A stretch of DNA of 64,000 bases, from positions 4,092,001 to 4,156,000 of the forward strand of contig NZ_CP157000.1 in assembly GCF_039905635.1 (NCBI RefSeq), written 5' to 3'. The DNA is from Microbacterium sp. ProA8. GTDB lineage: Bacteria; Actinomycetota; Actinomycetes; Actinomycetales; Microbacteriaceae. Numbering within the stretch: position 1 is the stretch's first letter; each line of letters opens with the position of its first letter. Of the stretch, positions 33,506-42,307 are shown one piece after another. Position numbers and translations under genes: made by a program. The notes under the pieces are model-generated. The model did no database searches, was not told the DNA's origin, and saw nothing but the letters and a program-made list of their open reading frames with translations.

Positions 33506-35812
33506 TCAGCGGCCGGTCGGCTCCACGAAGTCCTCCGCGATGCGCTCGGCCGCCGCGACGTCCTTGCCGGCGACCGACCGGGCTCCGCCCTTCGCGCGCG
33601 ACTTCAGGGCCGCGATCGTGTCGGCCACGACCGGGGCGTCCTTCTCGGTCGGGCTGGCGACCGTCACCGCCAGGGCGGCCACACGCTCGGCCGATCGGCC
33701 GGCGAGCGCCAGCTCGAGGAAGTGCGCCGCCTCGTCCGGCGCCGCCGCGCGCACATCGCGCGCGCGGACGTCGGTGAACGACCGGGCGAGAGCATTGGCG
33801 AGCACGAGCGCGCCGGCCGCACCGGTGTCGGTGTCGCTGTGCTGCTCGGCCAGATCGGTCAGCACCGCGCGGGCTGCGGCATCCGTCGCGAAATCGCCCA
33901 GCGCGATGGCGCGACCGACCCCCGGCGTGAGCGTCTTGGCGCTGATGTCGACCTCGGGGTCCGAGCCGGGCCCCCGCACGTCGACGGTCATCGGAGTGGA
34001 CCGCACCGTGGTCATCGCGTCGACCTCGAGCTGGGCCGTGATCGTATGGCGTCCCGGCTCGGTGAAGGTCACGCCCTGGTTCGTGAAGAACACCTGGACG
34101 TGGTTGCGGATCGACTCGCCCGGTTGCAGCACCGTCGTCGGGCGCGGCCCGCACCCGATGGCGACGTCGACGAGGTGCTGGAGCGAGTGGTCGGGCGGCG
34201 TGTGCAGGAAGACGAGGTCGCCCTCCGACAGGTTGATCAGCGTCGTGACGGTGCGCGGCTGGTCCGACACGTTCGTGAGGACGACCTCGGCGGTGACGTA
34301 CTCGCCGACGAACGCCTGCGCGGGCATCGCGACGGTGAGCTCCAGGCCCTCGTCTCCCGTGTCGCCCGCGAGGCCCGCCACGTCGACCGGGGCGGGCAGG
34401 CCCGCCGACAGGTCGCCGTGGCCCCACCCGAAGTTCTTCCAGCCGGGGCGCACCTGCGGATCGGGCGAGTGGATGAGGGAGGTGCGGTCGTGGTTCGAGA
34501 ACGCGAACGAGGCATTGCCCGGATAGGGATTGGCCGTGGTCGCGAACCCCATGACATCGCCGGTCTGGTTCATGATCTCGATGCCGATGCCCGGGTTGTG
34601 GACGTCGTGCTTCGGGTGCCACAGGTTGAACGCGTGTCCCGCCTCGTGCACCAGGGTGCGGAGGAACGCCGCGGGCACCTCGTCGAGCGGGCGTCCGCGG
34701 GCCGCTGCGGCGATGAAGGAGTCGTTGCCGAGCTCGACGTCGGCGAAGCCGGCAGCTCCCTCTCGGGGCACGGTGTCGTCGTCGAACATGATCCCGAACA
34801 GGCCGCCCTGCGCGGACCCCACGAACAGCCACAGCCGCCAGGACTCGCCGCTGACCGTCTGGCGGTGCCCCGACATGAGGGTCGCCAGCTCCGCGTTGGT
34901 GAGGTCCGCATCGTCGGGCACGCTGATCTCGTCGGTGACGACGGTGACGTCCCATCCCGCACCGGCATAGACCGAACGCACGGTGGCGGCAGCTCCCGAG
35001 CCGATGGTGGCGGATGCCGGGAACATGCGGTTCACCATGGCATCGACCTCGATGCGGCAGCCGCGGTACATCGGCGACGTCTTGCGCGCGGTGACGTTCG
35101 TGACGGTGCCGCCGATCGACAGCGTGCCCGTCATGCGCTGCGACTCCCCGAGAACCGTCGACGCCGTCGTCACGACGAGCGGTCGCCGGCAGCGGAGCGT
35201 GAGAGTGCCGGTGTCGGTCGACACGAACTCCTGGGTCGTGCGGTTCCACAGATGCCGGACGATCTGGACGGTGAGCGTGCCGTCGACGTAGGTGGAGCCG
35301 TTGGAGCGGAAGTACCAGGAGTACTCCGACGCCGGGAAGGCCGGATACCAGCGCAGCCCCAGCGGCAGGAACTCGGAGAGGATCGGCGTCTCGTCCTCGG
35401 ACACGTCGCCGGCCTCGCCCGCATCCGCCGCATCGGCACCGCCACCTGCGAACGGCTCCGGTCCTGGTCCCGGGATGGGTCCGGGAACCGGGAAGGGGAT
35501 CGGCCTGATCCGCTCGAGCTCGAACTCGGTGAACACGGGCGGGAAGACCCGGCGCGAGTACATGTCGCCCGAGACGCGCAGCGACGACGTGCCCACCTCG
35601 ATGCGCAGCGCACCGCGCACCTCGGGACCGAACACGGTGCGGCGTTCCAGCTCGAGCAGCCAGGACCCGTCGAGGGTGCCGATCGCACACGGTCGGGTCA
35701 GCAGCTCGGGACGGATGACGGGGCCGACGACGAGCTCGCCGTCGGCGTCGAATTCGAGAGACGCGTCGGGCGCGGCGGAGGCCGCGCGGCCGCAGCCGCA
35801 GTCGTGGTCCAT
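33506..35812 (-). CDS. Large protein with a zinc-metalloprotease motif and CARDB-like domain
   Basis: A 768-residue protein. It begins MDHDCGCGR, followed by beta-rich sequence and a Pro/Gly linker (about 125-145). The central part has the extended zinc motif HEAGHAFNLWH (His389, Glu390, His393, His399), as in metzincin-type peptidases. After it, about residues 465-610, comes a beta-sandwich resembling CARDB adhesion domains, and the C-terminus (about 640-768) is Ala-rich helix. There is no signal peptide, unusual for this domain set. ATG with GAGGG upstream. No overall family recognised; protease activity rests on the motif alone. Confidence 0.65.
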   Translation of the reverse strand: MDHDCGCGRAASAAPDASLEFDADGELVVGPVIRPELLTRPCAIGTLDGSWLLELERRTVFGPEVRGALRIEVGTSSLRVSGDMYSRRVFPPVFTEFELERIRPIPFPVPGPIPGPGPEPFAGGGADAADAGEAGDVSEDETPILSEFLPLGLRWYPAFPASEYSWYFRSNGSTYVDGTLTVQIVRHLWNRTTQEFVSTDTGTLTLRCRRPLVVTTASTVLGESQRMTGTLSIGGTVTNVTARKTSPMYRGCRIEVDAMVNRMFPASATIGSGAAATVRSVYAGAGWDVTVVTDEISVPDDADLTNAELATLMSGHRQTVSGESWRLWLFVGSAQGGLFGIMFDDDTVPREGAAGFADVELGNDSFIAAAARGRPLDEVPAAFLRTLVHEAGHAFNLWHPKHDVHNPGIGIEIMNQTGDVMGFATTANPYPGNASFAFSNHDRTSLIHSPDPQVRPGWKNFGWGHGDLSAGLPAPVDVAGLAGDTGDEGLELTVAMPAQAFVGEYVTAEVVLTNVSDQPRTVTTLINLSEGDLVFLHTPPDHSLQHLVDVAIGCGPRPTTVLQPGESIRNHVQVFFTNQGVTFTEPGRHTITAQLEVDAMTTVRSTPMTVDVRGPGSDPEVDISAKTLTPGVGRAIALGDFATDAAARAVLTDLAEQHSDTDTGAAGALVLANALARSFTDVRARDVRAAAPDEAAHFLELALAGRSAERVAALAVTVASPTEKDAPVVADTIAALKSRAKGGARSVAGKDVAAAERIAEDFVEPTGR

Positions 35813-35996
35813 GGGAAGCCCTCATTCCCGGCCGCGGACGCGGCCGCTGACAGTGAAGAGCGGTCCTCGCTCACGGCTGATACTGCCGCAGCGGCGTCCC
35901 TGCTGTCCCGGGGCCGGCGAAACGGGGCCGATGCGTGGAGCCGACGGGGACGGCATCCGCTCCTCCGCGTCTGCACCCCCGCCTAGGCTTGATCCC

Positions 35997-36836
35997 ATGC
36001 GCCTGGCCACCTGGAACGTGAACTCCATCCGCGCGCGAGTCGACCGCATCGTCGACTTCGCGGTGCGCGAGCACATCGACGTGCTGGCGATGCAGGAGAT
36101 CAAGTGCAAGACCGACCAGTTCCCGTTCGACCGCTTCGAAAAGGCCGGCTACCACGTCGAGGCGTACGGCTTCTCGCAGTGGAACGGCGTGGCCATCGCC
36201 AGCCGTGAGCCGCTCACGGACGTGCGCACGGCGTTCCCGGGCATGCCGGGCTTCGAGAAGGGGCACAACGGTCCCGACGCACCGCAGGAGGCGCGCGCGA
36301 TCGGCGCCACCGTCGGCGGCGTCGAGGTGTGGAGCCTGTACGTGCCCAACGGCCGCTCGCTCGGCGACCCGCACTACTTCTACAAGCTCGACTGGCTGTC
36401 GGCGCTCGGCCAGTACACGTCGGAGTCCCTCGCGGCGAACCCCGATCTCGCCCTCGCGCTGGTCGGCGACTTCAACATCGCCCCGACGGATGCCGACAAC
36501 GGCGACCCTGTGGTCGTCCCGGGCTTCTCGACCCACGTGTCACCGCCCGAGCGTGAGGCGTTCGCCGCGCTCGAGGCCGCCGGCCTGCAGGACGTCGTGC
36601 GCCCGCTGATCCCCACCGGCTACACCTACTGGGACTACAAGCGCTTGAAGTTCCCTCGCAACGAGGGCATGCGCATCGACTTCATCCTCGGTTCTCACGC
36701 GATCGCGGATGCCGTCACCGGCGCGACGATCCATCGCAACGAACGCAAGGGTGAACTCCCGAGCGACCACGTGCCCGTCGTCGTCGACTTCGATCTCGAG
36801 GGCCCGGACGACGACGACCGCCCGATGATCTTCTGA
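35997..36836 (+). CDS. xthA: Exodeoxyribonuclease III
   Basis: A 279-residue AP endonuclease/exonuclease of the ExoIII family: LATWNVNSIRARVDRI, LAMQEIKCKTDQFP (metal-binding Glu), SLYVPNGR, LALVGDFNIAP (Asp, Asn), RIDFILGS and PSDHVPVVVDFDL (catalytic His). It acts at abasic sites in base excision repair. The ATG lies 7 bases after TAGGCT (35984-35989). It is divergent from the metalloprotease-like gene. Confidence 0.95.
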   Translation: MRLATWNVNSIRARVDRIVDFAVREHIDVLAMQEIKCKTDQFPFDRFEKAGYHVEAYGFSQWNGVAIASREPLTDVRTAFPGMPGFEKGHNGPDAPQEARAIGATVGGVEVWSLYVPNGRSLGDPHYFYKLDWLSALGQYTSESLAANPDLALALVGDFNIAPTDADNGDPVVVPGFSTHVSPPEREAFAALEAAGLQDVVRPLIPTGYTYWDYKRLKFPRNEGMRIDFILGSHAIADAVTGATIHRNERKGELPSDHVPVVVDFDLEGPDDDDRPMIF

Positions 36837-36866
36837 TCCCGGCCGGCCGCCCGCGCAGGGCGGGCG

Positions 36867-37430
36867 TCAGTCCGCCGGGCCGGGCGTGCATCCCGGCGGC
36901 GCGGAGTTGCCGCTTATGTCGAAGTCGCCGCATGTGAGGAAGTGCTCCTGGTTGAGCCCGAGCACGAACGAGGTGACGGCGACGCCGAGCACCACGAGTG
37001 CGATCAGCCACTTCGTGCGTCGCCGCGTCTCGGTCGCGAAGTCGGGCCACACGACGCGCACCAGCACCCACAGCGTGAACGGGATGCCGAGCAGGACGGC
37101 CGCGATCGCCGCGAGGTCGACGATGGCCAGCGCCATGTCGGTGGTGTCGTCGGCGACCACGAAGTTGAGGACGAGCCATACCGAGGGAAGCAGGAGGACC
37201 AAGGCCCGCGCGAGTCTGCCGCCGACGGGACGCCGCTCGACGAGCACGAACACGAACGCCGCGGTGGAGGCGGCCCAGAGCGCGAGGATGTCGTCGAAGA
37301 AGACCTCGCCCCACACGCCGAGAGTGAAGGCGGGCCACCACGCGATCGCGACCATTCCCACCATGGCCACGCCCACCGGCACGTCGCGGCGGCGCTGGTG
37401 TTCGTCGGCGGGCGGGGCGGACGCGGTCAC
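36867..37430 (-). CDS. Membrane protein with four predicted helices
   Basis: A 187-residue protein of no recognised family. Hydrophobic segments: VAMVGMVAIAWWPAFTLGVW, ILALWAASTAAFVFVLVE, LVLLLPSVWLVLNFVVAD with the following VDLAAIAAVLLGIPFTLWVL, and WLIALVVLGVAVTSFVLGL. The C-terminal tail has two Cys (LTCGDFDISG, PPGCTPG) and would lie outside, where they could form a disulphide. The GTG at 37430 is chosen because TACCGT lies 6 bases upstream. It converges on xthA. Confidence 0.65.
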   Translation of the reverse strand: MTASAPPADEHQRRRDVPVGVAMVGMVAIAWWPAFTLGVWGEVFFDDILALWAASTAAFVFVLVERRPVGGRLARALVLLLPSVWLVLNFVVADDTTDMALAIVDLAAIAAVLLGIPFTLWVLVRVVWPDFATETRRRTKWLIALVVLGVAVTSFVLGLNQEHFLTCGDFDISGNSAPPGCTPGPAD

Positions 37431-37669
37431 AGCCGCACGGTATCGCGCCGGTGCGAGGCATCCGTCGCTCCACGCCACATGATCGGCAGACTTTTCTTGA
37501 TCCCGCGCGTCATGAAAAGCGCCGCACGCGCGTCTTGCCCGGTGAACCCCCCGTTCTGCACGCGTCGCCGGGACTCCCCAACAGCGGATTCCCAGCGCGC
37601 GTCGCTAGCCTGGCGCCGATCGCCGTCGCCGGCTGAACCCTAGAAGCGCCCATCCGGCGAGGAGAGATC

Positions 37670-39571
37670 GTGACCATCCCCCACAGCGCCGTCGCCGGTC
37701 CGCTGGGCGCCCGCTCCGACGAGGATCTCGTCGCGGCCGCGCGCGGGGGCGATGACGCGGCGTATGCCGTGCTGTGGGAGCGCCACGCCGCGAGCGCACG
37801 GAGCGCCGCACGCGCGGTGAGTCCCCAGGTCGATCCCGATGACCTCGTCTCGGAGGCGTTCACCTCGATCCTCTCCGCGATCCGCAAGGGCGGCGGCCCG
37901 CAGGACGGCTTCCGCCCGTACCTGTTCGCGACGATCCGCAACGTCGCCGCCTCGTGGGGCCGGCGCCCGAGCGAGATGCCGCTCGACGATCTCGACGAGC
38001 GCGCCGCCGACTCCGCGGCCGAGTTCGCAGAGCTCGTGGCCGACCGCTCCGTGCTCGCGCAGGCGTTCCGGGAGCTGCCGGCCCGCTGGCGGACACTGCT
38101 CTGGTACATCGAGGTCGAGGGCATGAAGCCCCGCGAAGTGGCACCCCTCCTCGGCATGAGCGCCAACGCCGTCTCGGCGCTCGCCTACCGTGCCCGCGAG
38201 GGCTTCAAGCAGGCCTGGCTGCACGCCCACATCAGCGACCCCGCGCGGCCGGCCGAATGCCGGTGGGTGTGCGAGCTGCTGGTGGCGAGTGAGCGCAAGG
38301 CCGTGGCGCGCGCCGATCGACGCCGGCTCGATGAGCACCTCCGCACCTGTCAGGCGTGCCGCATCGTCGCGGCCGACCTCGAGCACGTGACGCAGAAGCT
38401 CCGCGTCGTACTGCTGCCTCTTGTACTCGGCGGGGCTGGGGCCCTCGCCTACACCGCCGATGCCACCACGGCCGTGGCAGCGGTGGCGGCCGGATCGCCC
38501 ACCGGGGGTGGCGGGGCATCCGGCTCTGGGGAGATGGGCGCGGGGGGCGCCTCTGGCGGAGGTGCCGGCGTGGGGAGCGCCGGCACCACTGCCCTCCCCC
38601 TCCTGGGGATCGCGGCGAGCGTCGTCGCGGTGGCCGCGGTCGCCGTGGGGGCGATCGTGTTCGCGGCGACGCCGTGGAGCGCGCCGGCGAGCGAGGCACC
38701 GGTCTCGGTGGACGCGCCGGCCGAGACGGATGCCTCCGCCGACGTCGCGCCCCTGCCCGAGGCGAGCGTGCCAGAGGCCGAGACCATCCCGGCGCCCGAG
38801 AGCGACGTGCCGGTGCCGGAGAACGCCGAGGCTCCAGCTCCACTGCCCGCGCCGGCCCCGCGACTCGCCCCCGCCCCCGCCCCCGCGCCGCAACCCGGGC
38901 CGAGTCAGCCCGCGCCCGCGCCGAACGCGGTCCCGACGCCGGCGCCCACTCCCGCGCCGACATCCACGCCGACACCCGCGCCGACCGCTCCGCCGCCGGC
39001 GCAGACGGCGACCCCCGCCCTCGACGCCCCGCGCGACCTGACCGCCGCCGTCCCGGCGCCGATCACGGGCACGGGAGCCGCCGGGGCCACGGTGACGCTG
39101 CGCGACGGCGCCGGCGTCGAACTCGTCACCGTCACGGCCGGCGCCGACGGACGCTTCTCGGCCGTCGTCCCGGGCGATCTGCTGCACGCCGGCATGACGG
39201 TGCGCGCCGTGCAGACGGCGCCCGGCGAGCGCACCTCGGAGGCGAGCGTCCCGGTCGGGCCGTTCGCGCTCCCGGTTCCCGTGGTGACCGCGTCCGACGG
39301 GTCGGTCGACGCACGCCTCGAGGATGCGGACTTCGACGGTCGCGCCGACGACCTCTTCCTCGTCCTCACCGGGCAGCGCGGTCAGACGGTCGCCGTCTCG
39401 GTCGACGGCGCCTGGACCGGCAATCTCCACGTGCTGACGGGTCTGCCGCTCCGGCGGGTCGTGTACGACGTCGCCGCCGGCGAGCACGTGATCGCCGTCC
39501 GCTTCGTCGATCCCGCCACCGGCGGGGAAGGCCGCGTCGCCCGCGTCGTGATCCGGGCGACCGCCCGCTGA
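37670..39571 (+). CDS. ECF sigma factor fused to zinc finger, membrane helix and extracellular domain
   Basis: A 633-residue multidomain protein. Residues about 15-190 are a sigma-70 region 2/region 4 pair (YAVLWERHAASARSAARAVS, LPARWRTLLWYIEVEGMKPR, LGMSANAVSALAYRAREGFK). Residues about 200-230 hold a zinc-binding HLRTCQAC motif as in anti-sigma factors. A Gly-rich linker is followed by a helix (LPLLGIAASVVAVAAVAVGA, about 305-330). Outside lie a Pro/Ala-rich spacer of about 130 residues and a C-terminal beta domain (GAAGATVTLRDGAGVELVTV) resembling an Ig-like domain. GTG start with AGGAGA. Sigma and anti-sigma parts on one chain suggest a membrane-held sigma factor. Confidence 0.85.
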   Translation: MTIPHSAVAGPLGARSDEDLVAAARGGDDAAYAVLWERHAASARSAARAVSPQVDPDDLVSEAFTSILSAIRKGGGPQDGFRPYLFATIRNVAASWGRRPSEMPLDDLDERAADSAAEFAELVADRSVLAQAFRELPARWRTLLWYIEVEGMKPREVAPLLGMSANAVSALAYRAREGFKQAWLHAHISDPARPAECRWVCELLVASERKAVARADRRRLDEHLRTCQACRIVAADLEHVTQKLRVVLLPLVLGGAGALAYTADATTAVAAVAAGSPTGGGGASGSGEMGAGGASGGGAGVGSAGTTALPLLGIAASVVAVAAVAVGAIVFAATPWSAPASEAPVSVDAPAETDASADVAPLPEASVPEAETIPAPESDVPVPENAEAPAPLPAPAPRLAPAPAPAPQPGPSQPAPAPNAVPTPAPTPAPTSTPTPAPTAPPPAQTATPALDAPRDLTAAVPAPITGTGAAGATVTLRDGAGVELVTVTAGADGRFSAVVPGDLLHAGMTVRAVQTAPGERTSEASVPVGPFALPVPVVTASDGSVDARLEDADFDGRADDLFLVLTGQRGQTVAVSVDGAWTGNLHVLTGLPLRRVVYDVAAGEHVIAVRFVDPATGGEGRVARVVIRATAR

Positions 39572-39635
39572 CCCCCGCGACTCCGGCGGGGTCATGCCGC
39601 GTTCGGCACGGCACCGGCCCGTGGCATCCGTCCCG

Positions 39636-40376
39636 CTACACGACCGTGGTCAGCGGATCCTCGAGGCTCTGCGCGCCCGCGCTCAGCGGAATCGAGAACG
39701 TCTGCGCGAACCGCTCGAGCAGCGTCGCATCACCGGCGACCACGGCCACCACCTCCTGATCGATCGCGTCGGCCGGGGTCAGCTCGCCCGAGATAAGGCG
39801 ACGGATGCCGGGACCCGCCGCGAAGACGAGGTCGGGGTCGTCCGCGACCGACGCCTGCGTCCCGAGGCGGGGATCGACCGGGCGACCGGCGGGCTGCAGC
39901 TGGGTGATCCGCAGGCCCGACGGGTCGACGTGCACGCGCAGCACGACGTCGGCCACGTGCAGCTCGTAGTCGGCGGGCGGCAGCGTGCCGGCGGCATCCG
40001 TCCGGAATGCGGTGCGCAACGCCATCGTGAGCGAGTCCGCGGTCACGACGTCGTCGGGTGCCGGGTCGCCCATCTTCGCGAACCCCCACCGGCCCAGGGC
40101 GAGCACGATCGGCTCGAGCTCGCGTCCGTACGGCGTCAGCTCGTACACCAGCCCGCAGTGCAGGAGCGGCACACGGCGCACGACGCCGCCCTCCTGCAGC
40201 TCTTTGAGCCGCGTGGACAGGATGTTGGTGGGGATCCGGGGCAGCCCCTGCTTGAGGTCGGTGTAGCGGCGCGGCCCGACGAGCAGATCGCGGACGATGA
40301 GCAGTGCCCACCGCTCGCCGATCAGCTCGACGGCCGTCGTGACCCCGCAGTACTGCCCGTAGCTGCGGGAGGCCAC
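39636..40376 (-). CDS. HxlR-family transcriptional regulator
   Basis: A 246-residue regulator. The N-terminal 100 residues are an HxlR winged helix starting SYGQYCGVTTAVELIGERWA with Cys10, a residue that senses reactive aldehydes or oxidation in several family members. The rest resembles a sterol-carrier-like ligand domain. Its GTG start (40376) follows directly the TAA of the upstream VOC gene, so translation is coupled. The palindrome ACAAGC-ac-GCTTGT at 40897-40910, before the VOC gene, is the likely operator. Confidence 0.88.
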   Translation of the reverse strand: MASRSYGQYCGVTTAVELIGERWALLIVRDLLVGPRRYTDLKQGLPRIPTNILSTRLKELQEGGVVRRVPLLHCGLVYELTPYGRELEPIVLALGRWGFAKMGDPAPDDVVTADSLTMALRTAFRTDAAGTLPPADYELHVADVVLRVHVDPSGLRITQLQPAGRPVDPRLGTQASVADDPDLVFAAGPGIRRLISGELTPADAIDQEVVAVVAGDATLLERFAQTFSIPLSAGAQSLEDPLTTVV

Positions 40377-40814
40377 TTATACCTGCGCCTGCTCCGCCAT
40401 ATAGACGTCGGGCCCCTTGGCGGCGGCCTCGGGATCCATGTACATGAACTGGATGCCGTTGCCGTCGGGGTCGATGAGGTCGCGGCCGTACATGAAGCCG
40501 TAGTCCTGCGGTTCGCCGGGGGACGTCCCTCCGGCGGCGACGCCCGCGTCGACGATCCTGTCGACGTCTTCGCGGGAGTCGCGGCTGATGGACAGCAGCA
40601 CCTGCGCGTGCGTCCGCGGGTCGGCGAACTCCTTGTCGGTGAAGGTTGAGAAGTACTCCTTGGTGAGCACCATGAAGAAGATGTCGTCACTCCACACCAC
40701 GCACGCGGCGTTCTCGTCGGTGAAGAGCGGGTTCAGCGAGCAGCCGAGGGCGGTGTAATACGCCTTCGAACGCTCGAGGTCGTTCGTCGGGATGTTGACG
40801 AAGATGTGCGTCAT
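40377..40814 (-). CDS. VOC family protein (glyoxalase/bleomycin-resistance fold)
   Basis: A 145-residue protein with one VOC module pair: FVNIPTNDLERSKAYYTALG at the start and GRDLIDPDGNGIQFMYMDPE at the end. Similar proteins act as lactoylglutathione-lyase-like or binding proteins; substrate unknown. It is first in an operon with the HxlR regulator and shares the operator region at 40897. Start ATG at 40814, preceded by AAGGAG. Confidence 0.85.
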   Translation of the reverse strand: MTHIFVNIPTNDLERSKAYYTALGCSLNPLFTDENAACVVWSDDIFFMVLTKEYFSTFTDKEFADPRTHAQVLLSISRDSREDVDRIVDAGVAAGGTSPGEPQDYGFMYGRDLIDPDGNGIQFMYMDPEAAAKGPDVYMAEQAQV

Positions 40815-40896
40815 TGCCTTGCTCCTTCTTGGATTCGAACTGCTGTGGTCGGGGAGCTCGCGCGGTGCTGAGCTTCTTCAGTCATGGTTGCAAAAA

Positions 40897-40913
40897 ACAA
40901 GCACGCTTGTCAA
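40897..40913. promoter_or_regulatory. HxlR operator candidate with -35 element
   Basis: Palindrome ACAAGC-ac-GCTTGT at 40897-40910. On the minus strand TTGACA (40913-40908) overlaps it and would be the -35 of the VOC/HxlR operon. The AT-rich run beside it differs from the GC-rich surroundings. Confidence 0.5.
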
Positions 40914-41008
40914 TAGCAAGTGAATCCTGTTGTGGGACGCCGGAGGGCGGCATCCTGCTCCACCTCCCGGGGGATGCCGCGGCGCCGACTCCGCCCTAGC
41001 GTGGAGGG

Positions 41009-42307
41009 ATGTCCGACCTCACCGCCGCCCACGCGGTCCGGCGCCCGCCGCTGACGTCCGTCGACCAGCGCAACGACGTCTGGCTGGCCGCGGGCCTGTT
41101 CGTCTCGGCCGTCCTGAGCACCGCGCTCGGGTCGGTGGCCGGCGTGTACGGCGCCGACGCGACCGAGGGCATGCAGTGGGCGCTGCTGTACAGCCTCGGA
41201 CTCACGGCTCCGCTCGCGGTGCGGCGGCGCTTCCCGGAGGTCGTGGTCGTCGTCATCGCGGTCGTGTTCTTCGTCGGGGTCACGCTGCGGATCCCTGATC
41301 TCTACGTCTCGAACATCGCGATGTTCATCGCGATGTTCACCGTCGGCGCCTGGGTCGACGACCGGCGCCGCGCCCTGTGGGTGCGCGTCGGCGTCATCGT
41401 CGCGATGTTCGTGTGGCTGATCGTCACCATGTTCCAGACGGCGATCGACCCGTCCGACGGCGGACTCTCCCGAGCCGGGGTGTTCTCGCCGTTCGCGGCG
41501 ATGCTGCTGCTCCAGCTGCTCGTCAACGCAGGCTTCTTCGGCGGGGCGTACTACATGGGCGACCGCGCGTATGCCGCCGCCATGTCGCGGTCGGCGCTCG
41601 AGCAGCGCACCCGCGAGCTCGAGCTCGAGCGCGAGGTGACCGCCGCCCAGGCCGTCGCACTCGACCGCGTGCGCATCGCCCGCGAACTGCACGACGTCGT
41701 CGCGCATCACGTGTCGGCGATGGGGGTGCAGGCCGGCGCCGCGCGGGCGGTGCTGGAGCGGGATCCGGATGCCGCGCGCACGGCGCTCCTCGGCATCGAG
41801 GAGTCCGCGCGTTCGGCGATCGCCGACCTGCGCCAACTGCTCGAGACGCTGCGGACCACCGCGGGAGACACCGACGGCGCCTCGACGGTGCAGCTGTCGG
41901 CGCTCGCCGAGCTGGTCGCCCACGCCAACGACAACGGCCTGCCCACGACGCTGACCGTCGTCGGCGACCCGATGGAGCTTCCCGACCTCGTCCAGGTGAA
42001 CATCTACCGCGTCGCGCAGGAGGCGCTCACCAACGCCCGCCGGCATGGCGGACCGGATGCCACGGCCGACCTCCGCCTGCGCTACGGCGCCGACGCCGTC
42101 GAACTGGAAGTGGCCAACACCGGGCGCCCGGTCGCGGCGCCGATGCGGCCCGGGCTGGGTCTCGTGGGGATGCGCGAGCGGGCGGCGGCATCGGGCGGCG
42201 TGCTCGAGACCGGACCCCGCGGACGCGGCGGATTCCTGGTGCGGCTGCGGGTGCCGCTCGCCGCCCCGATCGGCACCGGTGCGCCGCGGGCCGGAGTGGG
42301 CGCGTGA
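41009..42307 (+). CDS. Sensor histidine kinase (NarL-type, HisKA_3)
   Basis: A 432-residue kinase. Residues about 25-190 hold five or six membrane helices without a large outer domain. The dimer/phospho-acceptor helix has RIARELHDVVAHHVSAMGVQ with the His of the HD motif, and the ATPase domain shows YRVAQEALTNARRH (N box) and GLGLVGMRERA (G box). It pairs with the response regulator starting at 42304 (GTGA overlap). TAGCGT (40997-41002) lies 6 bases before the ATG. The signal is unknown, perhaps a membrane-level stress. Confidence 0.93.
   Translation: MSDLTAAHAVRRPPLTSVDQRNDVWLAAGLFVSAVLSTALGSVAGVYGADATEGMQWALLYSLGLTAPLAVRRRFPEVVVVVIAVVFFVGVTLRIPDLYVSNIAMFIAMFTVGAWVDDRRRALWVRVGVIVAMFVWLIVTMFQTAIDPSDGGLSRAGVFSPFAAMLLLQLLVNAGFFGGAYYMGDRAYAAAMSRSALEQRTRELELEREVTAAQAVALDRVRIARELHDVVAHHVSAMGVQAGAARAVLERDPDAARTALLGIEESARSAIADLRQLLETLRTTAGDTDGASTVQLSALAELVAHANDNGLPTTLTVVGDPMELPDLVQVNIYRVAQEALTNARRHGGPDATADLRLRYGADAVELEVANTGRPVAAPMRPGLGLVGMRERAAASGGVLETGPRGRGGFLVRLRVPLAAPIGTGAPRAGVGA

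Noticed and set aside
33377..35986. Open frame of 869 codons opposite the metalloprotease-like gene
   Set aside because: The composition is that of a complementary-strand shadow, and the minus-strand protein has a clear zinc motif and domain order.
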